A stretch of DNA of 64,000 nucleotides. It comes from Paenibacillus apiarius. GTDB taxonomy: Bacteria; Bacillota; Bacilli; Paenibacillales; Paenibacillaceae. Both the position numbers and the translations under genes were made by a program. The notes beneath the pieces were generated by a model. The model ran no database searches. It saw only the letters and a program-made list of their open reading frames with translations, and was not told the origin of the DNA. The stretch is from NCBI RefSeq assembly GCF_017052585.1, contig NZ_JAFFHZ010000001.1, positions 2,435,001 to 2,499,000 on the forward strand, in the 5' to 3' direction. Below, in pieces: positions 12,020 to 19,375 of this stretch; positions within the stretch are counted from its first letter, which is position 1; each line of letters starts with the position of its first letter.

Positions 12020-13075
12020 ATGAACAGATGGATGAAAAGCGCGGTGGCCATCGTATTTGCCTTCGCCTTAATCATCACGGGTTGCGGTGCGAAGAGCAAT
12101 CCGAAAGAAGCGGTAGAAGGTGCTTTTGGCAAGTCGCTCGAAATGAAATCATATTCTTTTAATAGTTCGATTAAGATCGATGATTTCTTGGTAAACGCAG
12201 CAAGCGCAACATCGGATCCAAATGCGCAGATGGTAATGAGCATGCTGAAGAACGCTGAGCTGAGCGTTAACGGTGTGGTGCAGCAAGAACCGCTGCAGAT
12301 GGAAGCGAATTTGGAAGTCAACTTGAAGGGCGATATGGCCTTAACCTTTACACTTCCGATCGTAATGAATCAAGATAAGATTTGGGTGAAGGTCCCTAAT
12401 ATTCCGACACTTCCGCTTCCGCAAGATCTGGTCGGCAAATTCATCGAGTTGGATTTGAAGCAATTGGCTGAAGAGTCGGGCGAGCCGCTTCCGACGGCTG
12501 CTGACATCAAGAACATGCAGAAGTTTTCCAATGACTTGTTCAAAGCAATTGTAGGCAAATTCGACGAGAAGACATTCTTCTCGACAGTAGATAAGAAAGA
12601 TGCAGGTTTGCCGGATACAGTTAAGGCGAAAGAAATTGTGAAGTTCAACGTAACGAACGAGAATTTCGAGCAGTTCGCTACAACCTTTGCCAAAGACGCG
12701 CTTCCGGCCATAACAGAGGTAGTGAGCAAGGAAGAATACCGTAAGCTGCTTCAAATAGAGCAGTCTGACATTGATGAGATGAAGAAAGAGCTTCAATCTG
12801 ATGATAACGAATTGAAAAAAGGCATTGAAGAAATTAAGAAAACGATGAAGATTAACGAGCTTAGCTTGACTACGGCCATTGATAAAGATCAATTCCCTGC
12901 GTATCAGCAAATCGTAGCGAACCTTGAATTTACAGAGAACGGCCAACAGGCGAAAATCGCTGCCCGCATTACGAACGAATATACGAACATCAATGGAAAA
13001 GCAGAATTTAAAATCGGCATTCCAACAGATGTAGTTACGATGGAACAACTGGAACAAATGTTCGGCGGATATTAA
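12020..13075 (+). CDS. Lipoprotein, 351 aa, function unknown
   Basis: The signal peptide is followed by a lipobox (IITGC), so the mature protein is anchored to the outer face of the membrane at a cysteine near residue 22. The remainder resembles a LolA/LppX-like two-layer fold: a helix with KEAVEGAFGKSLEMKSYSFN, then beta strands alternating with lysine-rich loops, and NGQQAKIAARITNEYTNI near the end. I place it only loosely with bacillar secreted lipoproteins of this size. GGGGAG lies upstream of the ATG. Its terminator has been split by an insertion element (see 13085-14419). Confidence 0.8.
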   Translation: MNRWMKSAVAIVFAFALIITGCGAKSNPKEAVEGAFGKSLEMKSYSFNSSIKIDDFLVNAASATSDPNAQMVMSMLKNAELSVNGVVQQEPLQMEANLEVNLKGDMALTFTLPIVMNQDKIWVKVPNIPTLPLPQDLVGKFIELDLKQLAEESGEPLPTAADIKNMQKFSNDLFKAIVGKFDEKTFFSTVDKKDAGLPDTVKAKEIVKFNVTNENFEQFATTFAKDALPAITEVVSKEEYRKLLQIEQSDIDEMKKELQSDDNELKKGIEEIKKTMKINELSLTTAIDKDQFPAYQQIVANLEFTENGQQAKIAARITNEYTNINGKAEFKIGIPTDVVTMEQLEQMFGGY

Positions 13076-13084
13076 TATCGTCGT

Positions 13085-13098
13085 AAAAAACCGGCCCT
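13085..13098 (+). terminator. Left arm of a terminator interrupted by the IS element
   Basis: AAAAAACCGGCCCT at 13085-13098 is complementary, with one mismatch, to AGGGTCGGTTTTTT at 14406-14419. The two arms would form a normal T-tailed terminator for the lipoprotein gene 10 nt after its stop, but they are now about 1.3 kb apart because the IS3 element lies in the former loop. Confidence 0.75.
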
Positions 13099-13192
13099 AT
13101 TCAGAGGGTGGTATTATCCCCTTTAAGTAGACACTCAAAAAAAACCTTGTGCTATCATGAGGAACAAGAGTGAACTTGGAGGGGATTTTTCT

Positions 13193-13534
13193 ATGGCTAG
13201 AAAGGGACAAGTGTTTCAACAGTATACCGAAGAATTCAAACTAGCAGCAGTCAAAGCGTATTTAGAAGGGAAGGCCAGCTATAAAACGGTAGCGGAAAAG
13301 TTAGAAATCAGAAACTGTACCCAATTAAAAGTATGGGTAAGGAAGTGGCAGCATGGAGAAGCGTTCGATATCCGTAAAGGGGTATCGAATCTTCTTAAGG
13401 GACGTCCGCGTACAGCCTTTGACACTGTAGAACAAGAACGGGATTATTTGAAAGCACAGGTCGATTACTTAAAAAAGCGGTATCCAAATCTGGTAAAGGA
13501 GGCACGCTCCGTTCGCAGGATAACTACCAAGTGA
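13193..13534 (+). CDS. IS3-family transposase OrfA (HTH protein)
   Basis: The 113-residue protein has a helix-turn-helix (TEEFKLAAVKAYLEGKASYK, then VAEKLEIRNCTQLKVWVRKW) that recognises the element's ends, and a C-terminal leucine-zipper-like helix (QERDYLKAQVDYLKKRY). Starts at ATG 13193 after GGAGGGG. Its stop overlaps the GTG of orfB by four bases. The A AAA AAG heptamer at 13471-13477 lies in frame near its end. Confidence 0.92.
   Translation: MARKGQVFQQYTEEFKLAAVKAYLEGKASYKTVAEKLEIRNCTQLKVWVRKWQHGEAFDIRKGVSNLLKGRPRTAFDTVEQERDYLKAQVDYLKKRYPNLVKEARSVRRITTK
13471..13477 (+). promoter_or_regulatory. Programmed -1 ribosomal frameshift site (A AAA AAG)
   Basis: The heptamer is in the correct phase of orfA (TTA AAA AAG). 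After a -1 slip the reading frame is open from 13477 through orfB to 14370, which would give a fused OrfAB transposase of roughly 390 residues. AAAGGAGG at 13495-13502 lies just downstream. IS150 uses this same signal. Confidence 0.75.
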
Positions 13535-14370
13535 TTGAAGAGCTGCGTGATCTCTATGATGTTACGCGTTTGTTAGCCATTGCGGGGGTACCTAGGGCTA
13601 GTTATTACAAGTGGCGAGCGACACGGTCATTAAGGGCCGAAAGACAAACAAGGGATCACGAGATCAAGGAGCACATGATGGCTATTCACTTTGCGCACCC
13701 CTATTTTGGATATCCTCGTATGATGACAGCTTTATGGGAGGCTGGTTATCGTATTAACCATAAAAAAGTATGGCGGCTTATGAAGGAATTATCTATCCAG
13801 TCCGTCATTCGCAAGAAACGAAAGCGTTCTAGTTCTACGCCTTCCGTCGTGTATCCTAACCGATTGAAGCGTCAATTCCATGCTGTAGGTCCGCAGCAGA
13901 AGCTAGTCACCGATATTACGTATATCTCCGACGGCACACGCTTTTATTACCTGTCGGCGATACAAGATCTGTTCAACAATGAAATTGTGGCTTGGCAATT
14001 ATCCGAGCGAAACGACGTAAAGCTGGTGCTGGATACGATTGAGCAGTGGACACGAAAAAGAGACGTTTCGGAAGCCGTGCTCCATTCGGATCAGGGCTTC
14101 CAGTACACGTCTCAGGCCTACAACTCACGATTGGAAGCATTCAGCGTCAAAGGCAGCCACTCTCGCAAAGCAACCTGCCTGGATAACGCCTGCATCGAAT
14201 CCTTCTTTTCGCATCTCAAAACAGAGAAGTTGTATCTTCAGCAGTGTACGTCAGAAGTTGAGATTCATCAAGCTGTAGAAGAGTATATCTACTTTTATAA
14301 TTATCAACGCTTTCAAGCCAAACTCAAACAGCGCGCGCCAATTGAGTATCGGCACGCGCTGGCTGCATAG
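13531..14370 (+). CDS. IS3-family transposase OrfB (DDE integrase core)
   Basis: 279 residues with an HTH_21-type segment (YPRMMTALWEAGYRINHKKV) and the rve-type catalytic core: first Asp in LVTDITYIS, second Asp in VLHSDQGFQYTS, and Glu in NACIESFFSHLKTEKL followed by the K/R-rich end. Probably expressed mainly as the OrfAB fusion through the upstream slippery heptamer; the GTG at 13531 may allow some separate initiation. All catalytic residues are present. Confidence 0.95.
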   Translation: MIEELRDLYDVTRLLAIAGVPRASYYKWRATRSLRAERQTRDHEIKEHMMAIHFAHPYFGYPRMMTALWEAGYRINHKKVWRLMKELSIQSVIRKKRKRSSSTPSVVYPNRLKRQFHAVGPQQKLVTDITYISDGTRFYYLSAIQDLFNNEIVAWQLSERNDVKLVLDTIEQWTRKRDVSEAVLHSDQGFQYTSQAYNSRLEAFSVKGSHSRKATCLDNACIESFFSHLKTEKLYLQQCTSEVEIHQAVEEYIYFYNYQRFQAKLKQRAPIEYRHALAA

Positions 14371-14405
14371 CTTTTTTCATCTGTCTACTTGACAGGGGTA
14401 TGACC

Positions 14406-14419
14406 AGGGTCGGTTTTTT
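14406..14419 (+). terminator. Right arm of the interrupted terminator
   Basis: AGGGTCGGTTTTTT, the T-bearing partner of 13085-13098. It begins six bases after the right end of the insertion sequence. Confidence 0.75.
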
Positions 14420-14512
14420 GTTGGTTGCGCGTGGATTCGCATAATGATGGCCGGTCTCCCCTGATAATGTGCCCCAACATACAAAAAACTACATCTTTTC
14501 CCTTTGAAATCC

Positions 14513-14541
14513 TTGAAAATAGCGCTTACATGAAATAAATA
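14513..14541 (+). promoter_or_regulatory. Probable promoter of the GH85 gene
   Basis: TTGAAA at 14513-14518, 17-nt spacer, TAAATA at 14536-14541. The spacer contains AGCGCTTACA, itself a partial match to a catabolite-response element. This leaves a leader of about 90 nt. The rest of 14420-14512 shows nothing recognisable. Confidence 0.5.
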
Positions 14542-14596
14542 CAACGTTCCTTTAGTTTGTACACTATCTACTCCCTGGTAAAAGGAGCACAATGAG

Positions 14597-14610
14597 TTAA
14601 AGCGTTTACA
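14597..14610 (+). promoter_or_regulatory. Candidate catabolite-response element (cre)
   Basis: TTAAAGCGTTTACA matches the CcpA consensus TGNAANCGNTNNCA except at one constrained position. It is downstream of the proposed promoter and just before the AAAAGGGG ribosome site, a position where CcpA would act as a roadblock. Confidence 0.45.
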
Positions 14611-14635
14611 TTACATAAAAGGGGTTAGAATTCAC

Positions 14636-17600
14636 ATGAAGAAGAAGCATTCGCCATGGAAAGTCTTGCTCGCAACTACACTCCTCTGCAGCTCTTTGAC
14701 TGCATTTGCTCCCAGCGCTTTTGCCGAGCAACCGTATTCACCTTATTGGTTCCCGCAAGATCTGAAGCAATGGCAGCCTGGTACAAACAAAGATGATGCA
14801 TTCAACAAGTCAAGCATTCCGCTAGCAGATCGCTTTAAAGGCAAGCCCGTCAACGATACGGCGTCACCGGATCGCAGCGTCACTCATTTGGCTAGCATGC
14901 AAGCGCATACAATAGGTTTCCCTTCTCAAGGCTCTGATGACTTTCACGCGTACGCGTTCGGGTATTGGCAGTACATCGATCAATACGTTGCATGGGGCGG
15001 TTCTGCCAAGCAAGGTATCATTGTAGCACCAAGCGCCGACGTCATCGATGCCGCGCATAAGAACGGCGTTCCGGTACTTGGCACCATATTCTTCCCGCCG
15101 AACGCCTACGGCGGTGATATCGAGTGGCTGCGTGAAGTCGTACAAGAAGAGAATGGCCGTTTCCCGATTGCGGACAAATTAATTCAAGCCGCTGAATACT
15201 ATGGATTTGACGGATGGTTCATCAATCAAGAGACACATGATGGCACCGTGGAAGATGCCGCTCAAGTCCAGAAATTCATGAAGTATTTCCAGGAACATAA
15301 ACCTGCGGACATGAAGCTGCTCTGGTATGATTCGATGGTCAAAGACGGTAATGTCAGTTGGCAGGATGCTTTGAACGAGAAAAACGAATCATTCTTGCAG
15401 CACGGCAGCCAACGCGTGTCCGACAACATGTTCGTCAACTTCAACTGGTTCAAGAAAGGCACTGTCGCCAGCTCCATTGAGAAAGCCAAGCAATTAGGCC
15501 GCCAGCCTCAAGACCTGCTGTTCGGCATCGACGAGCAAGCGCGCGGCTTCAGCCCGAACTGGAACAAGCTGTTCGAGCAGAGCAATGAGGCTTCTGTCGG
15601 CTTGTACCGTCAAGATTGGACGACGTTCCATAATTCGGAGGACACGGAAGATTTCTATAATAAAGAGAGCATGTATTGGATTGGCTTGAACGGCACGCCA
15701 GAACGTCCGGTTAAGGACGGCGCGTATTGGAAGGGCGTTTCTAATTATATTGTGGAAAAATCAGTCGTCAATGACATGCCATTCGCGACGCACTTCAACA
15801 CGGGTCATGGCAAGCAGTTCGCCGTTTTGGGCGACCTGGTGTCCAATAAGACTTGGAACAACTTGAGTCTGCAGGACATCATGCCGACATGGCGCTGGAT
15901 TACGCAGAGCGACGGCGACCCGCTGAAAGCGAGCTTTGATTTTGACCGTGCGTATTACGGAGGAAGCTCGCTGAAACTGGAAGGACATCTGTCCCCGCAG
16001 AACAGCACGACGGCGAAGCTGTACGCAGCAGACTTGACGGTTAGTGAGCCTACTGTCGTATCCGCAACCTATTTCTCAAATGCGAGCCATTTCGACGTGA
16101 AGCTTGGACTCACCTTCAAAGATCAACCGAATGATGTCGTCCTTGTCAATCCGGAAGGCATTGCAGATAGTGGAGTAGCCGTTGAGCGGACTGTTACGGC
16201 TGCGACTTATCGCCAAGGTCCTGATCTAGCTCCCAGACACGCTGCGGATACGTTAACAGCGGCAACACCAGCAACCGAGCCGGAATATACTGCTTCCGTA
16301 ACGGACAGCGTGTACAAGCCAGGACAATGGAATACGATGAAGTACTCATTGAAACCTTATGCAGGACGTCAAATTTCCGAGTTGTCCCTCTATGTAGGCA
16401 GTGAGCAGGACATTGCTGATTTCTCTGTCAATATCGGTGAATTGTCCGTGTATAACGAATCGAGGCAGGCTCTCCCTTCGGGGGTGTCGAACTTATCCGT
16501 TATGGACAATGAAGTGAAAGAAGGCATTTATAGCGACATTCGCTTGTCTTGGGACAAATTGTCCAGCGAAGTGCACCACTATGAAGTATACCGGGTGAAT
16601 CAAGACGGTTCGAAGACGTTCTTAGGCGCGACGCCGAATTCGGCGTATTATGTGCCGAACATTCGCCGTGAAGGCAAAGAACCGCATTCAACACTTGAGA
16701 TCGTTGCTGTTAGCCCGCAATTCACGCGTGGCGAATCGGCCCGTGTCAGCATGGAATGGCCCGCTTATCCAAAGCCTCGCGCTGATTTCACCGCAGAGCA
16801 TGTTGTTGTCGAGCCAGGCGAAGCTGTGAAGTTCATCGATAAGTCTTCTGAAGTAACGGAAGCTCGCAGCTGGGAATTCCCAGGGGGTACGCCTTCGTCC
16901 AGCACGGATAAGAACCCTGTTGTCGTGTATGACAAGGAAGGAACGTATCCGGTCGTTTTGACTGTCAAAAATAGCGAAGGCGAAGACGTGCAGCGACAAG
17001 AGCAATTCATCCGCGTCACTCGAGATGAAGTTGCGTTGGCTCGCAATTTGGCGCTCGACAAGAAGGTCACCGCAAGCAGCTTCGTCAGTGATGGCGAAGC
17101 GCCGCAGTTCGCTGTGGACGGCAAAGTGACAGATAACAGCAAATGGTGTGCCGTATATACGTCAAAGGACAAGTTCCCTCACTGGATGGTCGTTGATTTG
17201 GGCAAAGATGCGAAGCTGAGCAAATTTATCATTCATCACGCTGAAAGCGGCGGTGAAGGTCCGTCCTTGAATACGCGAGGATTCAAGATTCAGCTCAGCA
17301 ATGATGGGGAGAATTGGACCGATGCGGTCACGGTGACGGATAACAGCTCGGCTGTATCCACACATCAGATTCCGCTGACGAATGCGCGTTACGTGAAGCT
17401 GATTACGACGCAACCGTCTCAAACTTGGGCAGACGTTGCTGCGCGGATTTATGAATTCGAGGTTCACGGCGTCTATGCGAAGAAGACAGACGGCAACGGC
17501 AGCTCGGGCGACAACGGTGCAAGCGACAATGGAAACAACAGCAACAACGGCACAAACGACAACGGGAATAGCAATAACAGTGCAAATGACAATGGAAACA

Positions 17601-18298
17601 GCAGCGGTACAAGCGACAACGGAGACAGCAGCAACAGCAGCAATGACAGCACATCTGCAACCGGTATGCCGCTACCGGATACGACCGCTGACCAATCCGA
17701 ATCCGGGAACAAATCCGGAGACGATACAACAAGCGGTAAAGGGACGAATGAGACAAAGCAGCCTGTTGCATTCACCGATCTGAACGGACACTGGGCACAG
17801 GATGCGATTCAACGCCTGATTAAAGAACAGGTTATCACCGCTTATCCAGATGGCACGTTCAAGCCGCAGCAAAGCATGACACGTGCGGAAGCGGCAGCCA
17901 TGTTCGCGCGAGCGCTGCAATTGAACCCGGACCAAGCAAGCTCCGTCCAATTCACGGATGTGGCTGACAATCATTGGGCGCAAGGGTTCATCGAAGCTGC
18001 AGCACAGCAAGGCATTATCGCGGGCAAAGATGCGAAGAAGTTCAAACCGAACGATTCGATTACACGCGAAGAACTGTCCGTGATGATCGTTCGCGCATTG
18101 AAGCTGACTGACGGCGCGCAAGCATTATCGTTCTCTGACCGTGATGCCGTAGCATCGTGGGCACTCGAAGCAGTAAAGATCGCAGCAGGCCATAATCTCG
18201 TGAAGGGCTATCCGGATGGAACCTTCCAACCGAAGCAATCGGTCAGCCGGGCCGAAGCAGCTCTGATGATAAACCGTGTTATGGACAAGCTTCAATAG
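14636..18298 (+). CDS. S-layer-anchored endo-beta-N-acetylglucosaminidase (GH85), multidomain
   Basis: Secreted 1220-residue enzyme predicted to cleave the GlcNAc-GlcNAc core of N-linked glycans. Order: signal peptide to about residue 30 (FAPSAFA); GH85 barrel, about 50-370, with catalytic pair N197 and E199 in GFDGWFINQE; a beta-sandwich region to about 610; an Fn3-like segment about 615-705; a PKD domain about 711-795 (WEFPGGTPSSS); an F5/8 type C (discoidin) domain about 800-945 (NLALDKKVTASSF); an N/G/S/D-rich linker about 955-1043 built from NDNG-like repeats; and three SLH domains to the C-terminus that bind secondary cell-wall polymer. The enzyme is therefore held on the cell surface. 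A promoter and a cre-like site precede it, suggesting sugar-regulated expression. A free-standing unit. Confidence 0.92.
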   Translation: MKKKHSPWKVLLATTLLCSSLTAFAPSAFAEQPYSPYWFPQDLKQWQPGTNKDDAFNKSSIPLADRFKGKPVNDTASPDRSVTHLASMQAHTIGFPSQGSDDFHAYAFGYWQYIDQYVAWGGSAKQGIIVAPSADVIDAAHKNGVPVLGTIFFPPNAYGGDIEWLREVVQEENGRFPIADKLIQAAEYYGFDGWFINQETHDGTVEDAAQVQKFMKYFQEHKPADMKLLWYDSMVKDGNVSWQDALNEKNESFLQHGSQRVSDNMFVNFNWFKKGTVASSIEKAKQLGRQPQDLLFGIDEQARGFSPNWNKLFEQSNEASVGLYRQDWTTFHNSEDTEDFYNKESMYWIGLNGTPERPVKDGAYWKGVSNYIVEKSVVNDMPFATHFNTGHGKQFAVLGDLVSNKTWNNLSLQDIMPTWRWITQSDGDPLKASFDFDRAYYGGSSLKLEGHLSPQNSTTAKLYAADLTVSEPTVVSATYFSNASHFDVKLGLTFKDQPNDVVLVNPEGIADSGVAVERTVTAATYRQGPDLAPRHAADTLTAATPATEPEYTASVTDSVYKPGQWNTMKYSLKPYAGRQISELSLYVGSEQDIADFSVNIGELSVYNESRQALPSGVSNLSVMDNEVKEGIYSDIRLSWDKLSSEVHHYEVYRVNQDGSKTFLGATPNSAYYVPNIRREGKEPHSTLEIVAVSPQFTRGESARVSMEWPAYPKPRADFTAEHVVVEPGEAVKFIDKSSEVTEARSWEFPGGTPSSSTDKNPVVVYDKEGTYPVVLTVKNSEGEDVQRQEQFIRVTRDEVALARNLALDKKVTASSFVSDGEAPQFAVDGKVTDNSKWCAVYTSKDKFPHWMVVDLGKDAKLSKFIIHHAESGGEGPSLNTRGFKIQLSNDGENWTDAVTVTDNSSAVSTHQIPLTNARYVKLITTQPSQTWADVAARIYEFEVHGVYAKKTDGNGSSGDNGASDNGNNSNNGTNDNGNSNNSANDNGNSSGTSDNGDSSNSSNDSTSATGMPLPDTTADQSESGNKSGDDTTSGKGTNETKQPVAFTDLNGHWAQDAIQRLIKEQVITAYPDGTFKPQQSMTRAEAAAMFARALQLNPDQASSVQFTDVADNHWAQGFIEAAAQQGIIAGKDAKKFKPNDSITREELSVMIVRALKLTDGAQALSFSDRDAVASWALEAVKIAAGHNLVKGYPDGTFQPKQSVSRAEAALMINRVMDKLQ

Positions 18299-18380
18299 TG
18301 TATTTTCCCATATAAGCCGCCTCCAGGGTCAGCTACAAACTCGTTCGAATTTTGGCGGACATTGAAAAAATTCTAGGCTG

Positions 18381-18417
18381 CAAGCTGGTACCTGTGTTCA
18401 ACGGGGGCCAGCTTGTT
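18381..18417 (+). terminator. Weak hairpin after the GH85 gene
   Basis: CAAGCTGG pairs with CCAGCTTG around a 19-nt loop. Only a short T stretch follows, so termination is plausible but not strong. Confidence 0.45.
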
Positions 18418-18489
18418 TACCTTCCTTAGGGGACATATTTTACATTTGATTAGCCATGCCGTAGATCTACGAGGGGCACCACTGACCGA

Positions 18490-19017
<528 letters not shown>

Positions 19018-19101
19018 CTAATGGGTAGACGCCAAGGTGTGCAAAAGTCTAATCGTTATTCCCCGAACAAATATTCGTTGTTAACACTCTGTGCACAAGT
19101 A

Positions 19102-19251
19102 TGTGGATAAGTTCAGTTTTACTCACACTATTATACACATATTATCCATAACTGTTCACATTATGTGAATAAGTTGTTGATAACTATTTTGTTTCGCATA
19201 ATGCGACTTCGAACGCTACAATTATACTCTCTACCAGCAGTATTATCCAAA
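19102..19251. promoter_or_regulatory. Cluster of six DnaA-box-like 9-mers
   Basis: Within 150 bp: TGTGGATAA at 19102-19110 (exact complement of TTATCCACA), TTATACACA at 19131-19139, TTATCCATA at 19142-19150, TGTGAATAA at 19164-19172, TGTTGATAA at 19175-19183 and TTATCCAAA at 19243-19251. The last five each differ from consensus at one position. The stretch is AT-rich and also holds the palindrome TTCACA-TTA-TGTGAA. It separates divergent tadA and the kinase gene, and the last box abuts the kinase's proposed -35. Likely binds DnaA; a role as titration site or promoter operator is inference. Confidence 0.7.
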
Positions 19252-19256
19252 AACGA

Positions 19257-19286
19257 TAGACAAATCGCTGCAAATTAAGATATGAT
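19257..19286 (+). promoter_or_regulatory. Candidate promoter of the histidine kinase gene
   Basis: TAGACA at 19257-19262, 18-nt spacer, TATGAT at 19281-19286, placing the start about 80 nt before the gene. A DnaA-box-like 9-mer ends six bases upstream of the -35. Confidence 0.45.
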
Positions 19287-19375
19287 TCGTAGAGAAGCTA
19301 CAAATAAATACAACATTTGTCAGGAATATTCGCCGTTATTAACAGGCGAGATGATAGACCTGATAGAGGTGAAGC

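Larger units (their letters stand above)
13115..14400 (+). mobile_element. IS3-family insertion sequence (IS150-like), apparently intact
   Basis: About 1286 bp bounded by imperfect 19-bp inverted repeats: 13115-13133 (TATCCCCTTTAAGTAGACA) and the complement of 14382-14400 (TACCCCTGTCAAGTAGACA), 15 of 19 matching. It holds overlapping orfA and orfB with an A6G slippery site, the hallmark of IS150-type members. Exact outer ends and the target duplication are uncertain; TATTA at the left and TATGA at the right are near-matching candidates if the element is two bases shorter at each end. Both frames are uninterrupted, so it may still be active. Confidence 0.92.

Noticed and set aside
17403..17771. 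Cysteine-rich and leucine-rich minus-strand frames over the GH85 linker
   Set aside because: They arise from the repetitive Asn/Ser/Gly codons of the linker read backwards; no ribosome site.
19102..19251. Interpretation of the DnaA-box cluster as the chromosomal origin
   Set aside because: oriC in Firmicutes flanks dnaA, and neither dnaA, dnaN nor gyrase genes are here; a secondary cluster is more likely.
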